Below are positions 24,077 to 32,969 of a stretch of 64,000 nucleotides of DNA, one piece after another; the first letter of the stretch is position 1, and every line of letters starts with the position of its first letter. The position numbers were made by a program, and so were the translations under genes. Source of the DNA: Candidatus Gastranaerophilales bacterium. Lineage in GTDB: Bacteria > Cyanobacteriota > Vampirovibrionia > Gastranaerophilales > Gastranaerophilaceae. The stretch spans positions 1 to 64,000 of the forward strand of contig CAJULR010000009.1 of assembly GCA_910587375.1 (NCBI GenBank), written 5' to 3'. The notes under the pieces are model-generated. The model did no database searches, was not told the DNA's origin, and saw only the letters and a list, made by a program, of their open reading frames with translations.

Positions 24077-25696
24077 ATGGGCTTTTTCAAGGTTGGGCGG
24101 TGTTTTAATAATTTTAATGTTTGGCAGGCATTGCTTGCGGCAGCGTTTTTTGTGGGAATTTTTCTAAGGACAAAGGCATATTTTTCAGGATACACACTTT
24201 GGCTTGATGAGTGTTCTTTAAGTTTAAGCATTATAAAAAAGGGGATTTTTGGGTATTTTGCGCCATTAGAGCACACGCAAAGTGCGCCGCCATTGTTTAT
24301 GATGTTAACAAAATTTGTGACGTTTATTTTTGGTGGTGTTTTTACGGCCGGAGCCGGTGTTTTTAGCAGCGTTTTTGGCGAAGCAGGCCGGATGGGCGGC
24401 GTTTTGGGTCGAGGTGTCGGAATAAATGAGTTTTCTTTAAGGCTTGTTCCTTTTATATCATCAATTGCCTCCATTCCGCTTTTTTATTTTGTTTCAAAAA
24501 AGTTTTTGGAAAAAAAGTTTTCGCGTTTCGCGGCACTTTTATTGTTTTGTGTAAATTATCCTTTAATTTATTACAGCGTTGAATTTAAGCAGTATTCATC
24601 TGACGTTTTTTTGTGCCTTTTATTTATTTTAATGTTTTTGTCACTTGATGTTAAAAATTTGGGCATTAGGAAAATGTTTTTGCTTGGGCTTTTTTCTTTT
24701 TTGGGCGCTCTTTTTTCTTTGCCTGTGTGTTTTGTGGCGGGGGCTTTTGTTGTTCAAGGCCTTTGGCTTTATAGGGGTTTTGGGGGTGAATTTAAAAATG
24801 TCTTTTTAAAAATATCCGCCTTTTTGCTGCCATTTTTTGTTTTAATGCCATTTTATTATCTTTTTGTTCTTTATCCTTCAAAAATTCAGATGATGTCCGG
24901 GTATTATTCATTGTGGCAGAGCGGGTTTTTAACCTTAAATCCTTTGAGTTTTGTCCTTTTGTTAAAAGAAAATTTATCATACTTTTTTTCTCAAAGCGAC
25001 TTCGTTCTTTTCGGGGTGTTGCTCTTGTTGACAGGGTTTATCCGTATTTTGCGCAACGCACAATTTATTCCATGCGGTTCGGAAAATAAGGATGAAAATG
25101 TTTCAAGGCCTGCTTTATTTTTGACGATATTTCTTTTAATTGTAATTTTGGCTTCGTTTTTTAAAATTTATCCTATAAAAGAGCGGGTGGCGCTTTATCT
25201 TTTGCCTTATTTAATTATTTTAATCGTAAAACCGCTTGATATGCTTGCCCTTAGGGGGTGGTTGAATAAAATTGCGCTTGTTTTGTTCTTGATTTTTGTA
25301 AGCGCTTATAACTTTCAATATTTTAAAAATATTTACCCTGAAATTGCCGCAAAAAAAGGTGTTGGGGATGAATTTATGACGGTTTTAAAAAGCGAATATA
25401 AAAATGGGGAAATTGTTGTTTATAACGACGCTTCAGACCCTGTGTATCAGTATAATTCCTTGCGGCAAGGGCTTTTTACGGACAATATTATCGCAATACG
25501 GCTTGTAGAATATAGTAAAGATTTTTATTTGAACCTTTTGGATGAATTGCCAAAAGGCTATACATATTGGCTTTATTACCCTTATGATTACGCTAAAAGG
25601 CCTGTTATTCCGTTTTTAAAGGAATGGGCAAAGGATAAAAGCGTTATTAAAATGATAGAAAGCACAAACGCTTGTCTTTTATATGTAAAGCTATAA
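24077..25696 (+). CDS. Polytopic GT-C (PMT/GT39-like) glycosyltransferase
   Basis: 539 residues from the ATG at 24077, which has GAGG upstream; an in-frame ATG at 24035 lies inside the previous gene. About ten membrane helices. The first extracytoplasmic loop has TLWLDECSLSLS, the catalytic Asp-Glu of the family, then HTQSAPPLFMML. Between that and NEFSLRLVPF lies an odd Gly-rich insert of about 30 residues (24331-24420) encoded by 60 percent GC DNA. Acceptor unknown, probably a lipid or envelope glycan. It ends one base before the convergent GGDEF gene. Confidence 0.82.
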   Translation: MGFFKVGRCFNNFNVWQALLAAAFFVGIFLRTKAYFSGYTLWLDECSLSLSIIKKGIFGYFAPLEHTQSAPPLFMMLTKFVTFIFGGVFTAGAGVFSSVFGEAGRMGGVLGRGVGINEFSLRLVPFISSIASIPLFYFVSKKFLEKKFSRFAALLLFCVNYPLIYYSVEFKQYSSDVFLCLLFILMFLSLDVKNLGIRKMFLLGLFSFLGALFSLPVCFVAGAFVVQGLWLYRGFGGEFKNVFLKISAFLLPFFVLMPFYYLFVLYPSKIQMMSGYYSLWQSGFLTLNPLSFVLLLKENLSYFFSQSDFVLFGVLLLLTGFIRILRNAQFIPCGSENKDENVSRPALFLTIFLLIVILASFFKIYPIKERVALYLLPYLIILIVKPLDMLALRGWLNKIALVLFLIFVSAYNFQYFKNIYPEIAAKKGVGDEFMTVLKSEYKNGEIVVYNDASDPVYQYNSLRQGLFTDNIIAIRLVEYSKDFYLNLLDELPKGYTYWLYYPYDYAKRPVIPFLKEWAKDKSVIKMIESTNACLLYVKL

Positions 25697-25697
25697 A

Positions 25698-27554
25698 TTA
25701 AACTTCAGTTGAAAGGCTTGGGGCAATAACGATGAACTGCCTTACAAGCTCTTTATCCCACTGCACGCCGGCGCCAAGTTTTAAAATTTCGCAAGCCTTT
25801 TCAATTCCAAGGCCTTTTCTGTAGGGCCTGTCTGAAACAAGGGCGTGGTAGGCGTCTGCAATGGACACTATTCTTGCGGATAGCGGGATTTCATCTCCCT
25901 TGAGGCCAAAAGGATAGCCGGAGCCGTCATAGTGTTCGTGGTGGAATTTAACCATCGGGATTAAATCTCTTAAAGATTCGTTCGGGGCAAGCACTTTTTC
26001 TGCGCCAATTACAGGGTGCTGCTTCATAATTTCCCATTCTTCATCGTTTAGCATACTGGGCTTTTTCAAAACGTTTTCAGGAATGCCGATTTTTCCGATG
26101 TCATGAAGAAGGGCGCCAAGCTTAATTCTTTCAACTTCTGCTTCAGGGAGCCTCATTGCCCTTGCCAAGGCTTCAGAATATCTTGAAACAAAGGTCGAAT
26201 GGCCTTTTGTATATGGGTCTTTGGCGTCGATTGTGCTTGCAAGGGATGTTACAACATCAAGTAAGTGTTTATTTGAAATAATTTTTTCGTTGTGGAATTT
26301 GCTGATTAATTCTTCTTCAAAATCTACGCCAATTTCAGCGTGTTTTTTGGTTAAAACTTCTGCAAAGCATTTAAGTGCTTCATCATCCCAGAAATTGTAA
26401 TCTTCGCTTGTAACAATAATGCAGTTGCCGGATTCGTAAGATTTGCTCTTTGAAATGTACATGGCCTGTTCTGCAAGCACCAAGAGTTTTTCCTGGTTTT
26501 TAGAGGCCAAAGGATATGCTGCAATGCCAGCGCTTACTTTAATTGGGCCAACGGCGTCAACAATGACGCAAGACAGGGTGTATGATAAATATTCTGCAAT
26601 GTATTTTGCCTCTTCAAGCGGTGTGTTTGGCATTAACACTGCAATTTCATCTCCGCCGTATCTTCCTGCAAAGTCTGTATTTCTAATATTTTGCTTAATT
26701 TTATGTGCAACTGTTTTAATGATTTCATCGCCTTTTGCATGGCTTAATTCCCTGTTTATTTGGGAAATGTTTGAAATGTCGAAAATGCAGATTGAAAGCT
26801 CTGAATTTGCCTGTTCTGCCAGATGAATTTGCTTTGCAAGCTCTTCCTGCAAGTGTTTGTGGTTTGCAAGGCCCGTTAAAGTGTCGGTGTCAGAATTCTT
26901 TTCAACCATCTCAAGCAGGTTAATATTTTGGGCAAAAAGGCCCATAGAGTTTCCAATAAACTGATATAATTCTGTGTACATATCCGCTCTGAAATCGCCC
27001 ACGGCAAATACACCAAGGCATTCATCAAGCGCCACAAGCGGGAAAATCAACATAGCAGAGTTGTTTAAATATGAAGCGCTTAAAAAGCTTATGTCTTGCG
27101 TTCTTTGCACTTTTCTTGTTTTAATGCACTTTGCAACAGGGTTTTCAGAATCTGCAAGCATAATTTTGCTTGAATATGTTGAGCCGATTTTATCAATAAG
27201 TTTTATATTTACGCATTTTGATTGTTTGTTTATAAGCCCCAAAGCGGAACAGTTAATCTGCATTCTTGTTGATAAAACGTTATGAATTGAATAGAAAAGC
27301 TGTCCAAGTTCGTCTTTATTTGCAAATGCTTCGTTTATGAGTTTTAAAATTTCAGCATAATTTATGTTTAATTTTGAAAAATTCTGGTTTGAATAGCCGC
27401 CATAGAGCCTGTTTGCGCTGGAACTTGCAGAATGGGCGGTGTTTTTTGTATTAATCGGATTTGAAAATACGGAGTTAATTTTAACTTCGCCTTTTTCTTT
27501 TCCGTTATTTTGTTTTCCTTTTGCAGCCTTGCTGTCTGCTTTATCGAAATTCAC
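25698..27554 (-). CDS. GAF-GGDEF-HD-GYP cyclic-di-GMP signalling protein
   Basis: 618 residues, GTG start with AAGG upstream. After a disordered N-terminus come a GAF-like sensor (about 68-215), a GGDEF domain (about 222-382) and an HD-GYP phosphodiesterase (about 430-610). The HD-GYP is intact: LLHDIGKIGIP and HHEHYDGSGYP. The GGDEF signature is GGDEI and the FDISNISQINREL segment lacks the usual second Asp and the Asn-Asp pair, so cyclase activity is doubtful. It probably degrades c-di-GMP, with the GGDEF part as GTP sensor. No transmembrane segment, so cytosolic. Confidence 0.92.
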   Translation of the reverse strand: MNFDKADSKAAKGKQNNGKEKGEVKINSVFSNPINTKNTAHSASSSANRLYGGYSNQNFSKLNINYAEILKLINEAFANKDELGQLFYSIHNVLSTRMQINCSALGLINKQSKCVNIKLIDKIGSTYSSKIMLADSENPVAKCIKTRKVQRTQDISFLSASYLNNSAMLIFPLVALDECLGVFAVGDFRADMYTELYQFIGNSMGLFAQNINLLEMVEKNSDTDTLTGLANHKHLQEELAKQIHLAEQANSELSICIFDISNISQINRELSHAKGDEIIKTVAHKIKQNIRNTDFAGRYGGDEIAVLMPNTPLEEAKYIAEYLSYTLSCVIVDAVGPIKVSAGIAAYPLASKNQEKLLVLAEQAMYISKSKSYESGNCIIVTSEDYNFWDDEALKCFAEVLTKKHAEIGVDFEEELISKFHNEKIISNKHLLDVVTSLASTIDAKDPYTKGHSTFVSRYSEALARAMRLPEAEVERIKLGALLHDIGKIGIPENVLKKPSMLNDEEWEIMKQHPVIGAEKVLAPNESLRDLIPMVKFHHEHYDGSGYPFGLKGDEIPLSARIVSIADAYHALVSDRPYRKGLGIEKACEILKLGAGVQWDKELVRQFIVIAPSLSTEV

Positions 27555-27696
27555 TTGTTTTTAACCTTCTAAAGTAAAATTTTTCACACTTTTATAACTT
27601 CTTATTACATGATAAGTATAAAACTTTTAAAATATTGACAGTTTTGTTAACTTTTTTTACAAAATTGTATTATTTGTTTACAAAAGAATTTTACCG

Positions 27697-28014
27697 TTAA
27701 CCGATTATATTCTTTTTGGGCTTAATTAGCAAGCATTTTTGTGATGATTTTTCTCCGTTTAAAAATGTAATGTTACTTTTGGGCAATTTGAAAAGCTCTG
27801 ATAAGTATTCTATGATTGCTTTGTTTGCCTTGCCATCCACAGCGGGCTTGTTGATTTTTATTTTAATAAAACAACCTGCGGGGTCATCTTCTAAAAATTC
27901 AAAACTATTTTTCTTAGAATTTGCAGAAACTTTTATCTTTAATTTAAATCCTTCTTTGGAATTATTAATTTCTTTAATTAAATCTTCAAAATTTTCAAAC
28001 TTTTTATCAACCAT
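27697..28014 (-). CDS. DUF167 (YggU-like) family protein
   Basis: 105 residues. The family signature is INKPAVDGKANKAIIEYL followed by PKSNITFLNGEKSSQKCLLI. DUF167 proteins are small, soluble and of unsettled function, often near cell-division or membrane genes elsewhere. Here it is a short unit divergent from rel. AGGA lies close to the start. Confidence 0.9.
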   Translation of the reverse strand: MVDKKFENFEDLIKEINNSKEGFKLKIKVSANSKKNSFEFLEDDPAGCFIKIKINKPAVDGKANKAIIEYLSELFKLPKSNITFLNGEKSSQKCLLIKPKKNIIG

Positions 28015-28040
28015 TTTCCTATTCTAATATAAATAGCAGA

Positions 28041-28068
28041 TTGAAATATCCTAAAAAAGATGTAAAAT
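28041..28068 (+). promoter_or_regulatory. Promoter abutting the rel start codon
   Basis: TTGAAA and TAAAAT are separated by 16 bp. The -10 ends 6 bp before the ATG at 28075, so the transcript would start at the start codon. No ribosome site is present. Confidence 0.5.
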
Positions 28069-28074
28069 CATTTT

Positions 28075-30306
28075 ATGTCGTATTTAATGCTTTTTAATGA
28101 ACTTAAAGAAATGCTTGTTTCCCAAAAAAGGGAAATTGAAGACATTGAAAAAATAGAGCATGCCTATCTTTTTGCTTCCCGCTTGCATGAAGGGCAGTAT
28201 AGAATTTCTGAAGAACCATATATTATTCACCCCATTGAAGTTGCAAAAATTCTTGTTGAATTAAGGCTTGATACAAATACGATTATTGCGGCATTTTTGC
28301 ACGACATTTTGGAAGACACCGACACAAAGCCCGAGGAAATTGAAGCACAGTTTGGTTCGGATGTTTTGAAGCTTGTAAGCGGGGTTACAAAGCTTGGGAA
28401 ATTTCAGTTTAAATCAAAAGAAGAGCGCCAGGCGGAAAACTTTAGAAGAATGTTTATCGCAATGGCGGAAGATGTTCGGATTATCTTCTTGAAGCTTGCA
28501 GACAGATTGCATAATATGCGCACGCTTAATTATATGGCGGCAAATAAACAGAAGCGAATTGCACAGGAAACTTTGGATATTTTTGCGCCCTTGGCAAACC
28601 GTCTTGGTATCGGGAAAATGAAGGCAGAGCTTGAAGATTTATCCCTTCGATATATTAACCCTGAAAAATATTATGAAATTGCAAAGCTTGTGGCGCAGAC
28701 AAAGCACGACAGAGACAAGGTTGTATCAAGCTTAATTGAAACAATTTCAAACAGCCTGAAAGAAAACGGAATTCACGCCACAATTTATGGCAGAGCGAAA
28801 CATTATTACAGCATATATAATAAAATTAAAAGGCAGAACGTTTCTTTTGATGATTTGTATGACATTACGGCAATTCGTGTGATTGTGGATGATGAGAGAA
28901 CCTGTTATAACGTTTTAGGAATTATTCACGCGCAGTTTAAGCCAATTCCGGGGCGTTTTAAGGATTATATTGCAATGCCTAAGGGGAATTTGTATCGTTC
29001 CTTGCACACATCTGTTATAGGTTCAAAAAATAAACCCTTTGAAATTCAGATTAGAACAAAAGAAATGCACGAGGTTGCAGAATACGGGGTTGCGGCGCAT
29101 TGGAGATATAAAGAATCGGGTTCTGTTAAGGCGCAGGATAAAAATGACATTCAGTTTAACTGGATGAGAAAACTTGTTGAGATTGATAAAGACACAACAG
29201 ACGCCAAAGAATTTGTTGAAAGCGTTAAACTTGATTTATTTTCTGATCAGGTTTTTGCGTTTACACCTGCGGGCGATGTTTTAGATTTGCCTGCAAACTC
29301 CACTCCTGTTGATTTTGCATACAGAATTCATACAGAAGTTGGCCACAGAACAGTTGGCGCCCTTATAAACGGAAGAATTGTGCCGCTTGATACGAAGTTA
29401 AAAAACGGGGATATTGTTGAAATTTTAACTTCAAAACAGTTTATGCCAAAGATTGACTGGCTGAATTTTGTTGTGACAAAAAGTGCTGTTTCAAAAATCA
29501 GGCTTTGGTTTAAGAAATATAAAAGGGAAGATAATATTGAAATTGGGAAATCTGCCCTTGAAATTAACCTCACAAAAGCCGTGTTTGATGAATATTTAAA
29601 AGCGGGCGAGATTGAGCGTTGTGCAAAAGAGATGAATTACAAAAGCTCTGATGATTTATTTGCAGCGCTTGGCTATGGCGAAACCACAATCCACAAGGTT
29701 TTAAACAAACTTAAAAAACCTGAAGTGAAGCCTGTTGAAAACATTGAAGAGCGCGAATCTTACAGAAGCAAAAAAAGCACAAAGAAAAACGATATTTTGG
29801 GCCTTGAGGGCATGCTTTGGAGCCTTGCAAAATGTTGTTCTCCAATTCCCGGTGAACCAATTGTGGGCGTTGTGACCAAAACAAAGGGCGTAACTGTTCA
29901 CAGGCTTGATTGTAAGTGTCTTTTTGATATCATTCCCGAGCGGATGATGGATATAAAATGGGCAGATAACGTTTCGCAGGGAATTTACATTGCGCACCTT
30001 CGTGTTGAAACGCAGGATAGAGTTGGGGTTCTAAAAGACATTTTAATTAAAATTGCAGACACAAACACAAATATAGCCTATGCAAACAGTTATTTGAAAA
30101 ATAAAAAATTCGGGATAATTGATATCGGGGTTGAATTATCTGACATTGAAACCCTAAAAAGGGTGATTTTAAGTATTCAAACAATTCCCGATGTTTTTTC
30201 TGTACGACGTCTGCAGCAAAAAAATGACCTAAGCTCCCTAAACAAGGGCAAAAACAAGGCGCAAAAAAAGCCAAAGCAAAATAAACCAATGCCAAAACAG
30301 GGGTAA
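28075..30306 (+). CDS. rel: Bifunctional (p)ppGpp synthetase/hydrolase (RelA/SpoT)
   Basis: 743 residues with the full long-RSH layout. The HD hydrolase (about 30-180) has IIHPIEVAKIL and AAFLHDILEDTD. The synthetase has GRFKDYIAMPKGNLYRSLHT, where RFKD is the form seen in bifunctional enzymes. TGS (VFAFTPAGDVLDLP), a zinc-finger/CC region (AKCCSPIPGEPI, TVHRLDC) and a C-terminal ACT domain follow. It makes and degrades the stringent-response alarmone. The message appears leaderless. ribF starts 2 bp after the stop, using GTAAGGATG, so the two are translationally linked. Confidence 0.96.
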   Translation: MSYLMLFNELKEMLVSQKREIEDIEKIEHAYLFASRLHEGQYRISEEPYIIHPIEVAKILVELRLDTNTIIAAFLHDILEDTDTKPEEIEAQFGSDVLKLVSGVTKLGKFQFKSKEERQAENFRRMFIAMAEDVRIIFLKLADRLHNMRTLNYMAANKQKRIAQETLDIFAPLANRLGIGKMKAELEDLSLRYINPEKYYEIAKLVAQTKHDRDKVVSSLIETISNSLKENGIHATIYGRAKHYYSIYNKIKRQNVSFDDLYDITAIRVIVDDERTCYNVLGIIHAQFKPIPGRFKDYIAMPKGNLYRSLHTSVIGSKNKPFEIQIRTKEMHEVAEYGVAAHWRYKESGSVKAQDKNDIQFNWMRKLVEIDKDTTDAKEFVESVKLDLFSDQVFAFTPAGDVLDLPANSTPVDFAYRIHTEVGHRTVGALINGRIVPLDTKLKNGDIVEILTSKQFMPKIDWLNFVVTKSAVSKIRLWFKKYKREDNIEIGKSALEINLTKAVFDEYLKAGEIERCAKEMNYKSSDDLFAALGYGETTIHKVLNKLKKPEVKPVENIEERESYRSKKSTKKNDILGLEGMLWSLAKCCSPIPGEPIVGVVTKTKGVTVHRLDCKCLFDIIPERMMDIKWADNVSQGIYIAHLRVETQDRVGVLKDILIKIADTNTNIAYANSYLKNKKFGIIDIGVELSDIETLKRVILSIQTIPDVFSVRRLQQKNDLSSLNKGKNKAQKKPKQNKPMPKQG

Positions 30307-30308
30307 GG

Positions 30309-31262
30309 ATGGAAATATTTAGAAAACCTGTCTTGAATAAAGATTTGTCTTTGGCGCTTGGGTTTTTTGACGGGGTGCATTTGGCGCATAAAGAAATTTT
30401 AAACACTGCGGTGAATTTTGCACGCAAGGATGGGCTGAAATCTGCCGTTGTAACCTTTGAAAAAAGCCCCGGGGCAATTATAAACCCTTTGGATGAAAAT
30501 AAAGGCACAACCTTGCAAACCATTGAAGACAGACTTTCTTTAATGGAAAACCTTGGGGTTGATTTTGTGTTTGTTTTAAATTTTGAAGATTTTAAAAATT
30601 TAAGCGCAAAAGAATATTTAGAGAATGTGCTAATTAAAAATTTCTGCCCAAAATATATTGTAACAGGATTTAACCACACATTTGGCGCAAGACGCCCTGA
30701 TTGTGAAGCTGGAAACAGTGAATTTTTGCGTTTGCACCAAAATTTGGGGTATAGATATATTGAAATTGAAAAAATGAGGCTTAATAACACTCTTGTTTCA
30801 AGCACGAATATTAAAAAATTTGTGGGGCATGCTTATATTAAAGAGGCAAATGCGCTTCTTGGGTATGATTTTAATATAAAAGGTACGGTGGTATCAGGCA
30901 TGGGCCTTGCAAGAAAACTTGGCTTTAAGACGGCAAATTTAAACTGGCCAAAAAACATTGTAAAACTGCCGTTTGGGGTTTATTTTGGCGCGGTTGAATA
31001 TGGGGGTAAAAAATATAAGTGCCTTTTGAATTGGGGGGTGAAACCAACCGTAAAGCGAAATAATGATAATGCTTCCGGGCAAAACACGCCGCAGCCTGTT
31101 TTAGAAGCGCATATTCTTGATTTTAACAAAGAGATATACGGAAAAGACATTAGAGTTTTCTTCAAAATTCCTTTGAGGGAAGAGAAAAAGTTTTCCAATA
31201 TTGAAGAATTGAAGGCTCAAATTTCTGATGATATTAAAAAGTGTAGCAATTACAATTTATAA
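30309..31262 (+). CDS. ribF: Bifunctional riboflavin kinase/FAD synthetase
   Basis: 317 residues. The N-terminal FAD-synthetase nucleotidyltransferase domain has LGFFDGVHLAH and KYIVTGFNHTFGARR. SSTNIKKFV matches the ISSTxIR block. The C-terminal riboflavin kinase has GMGLARKLGFKTANL and LNWGVKPTV. It converts riboflavin to FMN and then FAD. Immediately downstream of rel. Confidence 0.95.
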   Translation: MEIFRKPVLNKDLSLALGFFDGVHLAHKEILNTAVNFARKDGLKSAVVTFEKSPGAIINPLDENKGTTLQTIEDRLSLMENLGVDFVFVLNFEDFKNLSAKEYLENVLIKNFCPKYIVTGFNHTFGARRPDCEAGNSEFLRLHQNLGYRYIEIEKMRLNNTLVSSTNIKKFVGHAYIKEANALLGYDFNIKGTVVSGMGLARKLGFKTANLNWPKNIVKLPFGVYFGAVEYGGKKYKCLLNWGVKPTVKRNNDNASGQNTPQPVLEAHILDFNKEIYGKDIRVFFKIPLREEKKFSNIEELKAQISDDIKKCSNYNL

Positions 31263-31823
31263 TGTTATCTTAAAATTATGAATGTAAGAAGAGAAAAAAC
31301 TGCCCATAAACCGAGTAAATACGCGCTTGAAAAAGTGTATAAAGATAGTTTCATAGTTTGTTAATAGCCTTTATATAATCTGTTTTTAATAGTGTTTCCT
31401 TGACTTCGTTTATAATTTAAAACAAGCTTATTTAAAAATAACTTACCTGATGGGATAGTATCAAACGGCAATAGTATTCAAAAATATTATAATTCTTTGG
31501 TTGATAATCTTTTCTTTTAAAGGTGGCAGCTAATTCTTCGGGGCTAATTGAAATTTATTTTAATTAGTGTTAAAATTACACGTCCAGGCCAAAGTAAATG
31601 AAAAATGAACTTTGACAGGCCGTGGTATAAATTGCAACTATATAAAAACTACTTTGCAAGGGCGGCTTGGGGCTTTGGAAAGATTGCTTTATTGGGGTAA
31701 ACATTTAAGGCAAATATTTAAACTGTAAATTTTTGTTTAAATTTTTATCTTTTACTAGCAATTTAATTAATTGAGGCGCGTTATATAGTTCGTGACCATT
31801 TTGAAATTTCAAAAGAGAAGTTT
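31263..31823. other. 561-bp non-coding stretch upstream of the membrane operon
   Basis: AT-rich, with no ORF I can support and no recognised structural RNA. Several -10-like hexamers occur, but none with a good -35. Its length before the two-gene operon suggests a long leader or an unrecognised small RNA; nothing firmer can be said. Confidence 0.4.
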
Positions 31824-32969
31824 ATGAAGGTAAGAAGCGTTAATAACACAATTATTCCACAGAGAAAGGATGCCAAAAGCACGACACCCCAAGTTGGCCG
31901 TACGTTTGAAAACTCTTCTCTTCAAGCTAATTCTTCAGCTACCCCTTCATTTAAAGGCGGTGGAGACCCAACCACATTTTTAATTGATATGTGGGCGGCA
32001 ATTGCCCGCGGCGGCCTTGCAGCTTCTTTTACGGTTCAAGACATGCTTGGGACAAACTTCCCAAGAACATATGCTGCGCTTGGCAGAAATAAAGATTTAA
32101 CCGGGAAAAACAACTATAAAGCGGCCGTTGAAGTTGCAATCCGTGAATTTACAACAGGCCCCAGTATGTTTGTTATTCCTGCCCTTGTTTTAGCAAGCGC
32201 CACAAGGTTTTCTAAATTTGCGGGCGAAGCAAACAGGGTTGCAACTGATAATATTGCAATATTTAGCGATGTTATGAAAGGAACGATGAATGGCCTTCAT
32301 GATGGCACATTCAAAAATGTTGATTTTTCAAATATGACAACATCTGAAGCCAAAGAAGCCACAAATACAATTAAAGAAGCATTCTATACAGATGTATTTA
32401 AGGGAATTTTTGCCCAATACGGCGAAGAGGGTAAGAATATAAACATTAAAGATTACGTTGATTTAATGATGAAGGCGGAACACCCCGATACTCCAAAACG
32501 TAATTTCTTTATGAGCATGTTCAATAAAAAAGCTACGGTGCTTGGCAGGGAAGTTGATTCTAAAGATGAAATCATGTCCCAATTAAGCTCTAAATTTGTG
32601 GCGGATAAAAAGGCGCACACAAAGGGCTGGGGCAATTTCTTGTCCGCTAAAATTACACCTGGCAGCAAAGCTTTAAACATCGGCGATATTGCAGATGATA
32701 TGAGAAACTTTAGCACAGATTTTGCAAAGCAGTATGTATCAGCCCAAAGAAAAGATTTAAACGGCGGCAGAATTATTCTTGAAAAATTCATTAATAATTT
32801 CCGCGATATGCGTATGGGTTCAAGATTTGCAACCAATTTATTAATGGTTCTTGCAACAGGCCTGTTTATGTGTTTCATTCCGAAATTATACACAAGGAAT
32901 AAGACAAACCCTGAAACGGACGCGATTTACGAACAAGTAAATCAGCAAAGAAAAGGAGCTAACCAATGA
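31824..32969 (+). CDS. Unknown membrane protein with N-terminal PSFKG motif
   Basis: 381 residues, family not recognised. The first 40 residues are polar and disordered and end in TPSFKGGG (PSFKG at 41-45). Hydrophobic segments lie at about 108-127 and near the C-terminus (ATNLLMVLATGLFMCFIPKL). No signal peptide. AGAGAAG precedes the start. It overlaps the next gene by 4 bp (ATGA), so the two are coupled, and both products end in a similar hydrophobic helix closing with P-K-L. Likely a two-component membrane complex. Confidence 0.72.
   Translation: MKVRSVNNTIIPQRKDAKSTTPQVGRTFENSSLQANSSATPSFKGGGDPTTFLIDMWAAIARGGLAASFTVQDMLGTNFPRTYAALGRNKDLTGKNNYKAAVEVAIREFTTGPSMFVIPALVLASATRFSKFAGEANRVATDNIAIFSDVMKGTMNGLHDGTFKNVDFSNMTTSEAKEATNTIKEAFYTDVFKGIFAQYGEEGKNINIKDYVDLMMKAEHPDTPKRNFFMSMFNKKATVLGREVDSKDEIMSQLSSKFVADKKAHTKGWGNFLSAKITPGSKALNIGDIADDMRNFSTDFAKQYVSAQRKDLNGGRIILEKFINNFRDMRMGSRFATNLLMVLATGLFMCFIPKLYTRNKTNPETDAIYEQVNQQRKGANQ

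Noticed and set aside
31278..31364. 28-codon ORF (MNVRREKTAHK start) after ribF
   Set aside because: No ribosome site, very short and no terminator; cannot be told from chance.
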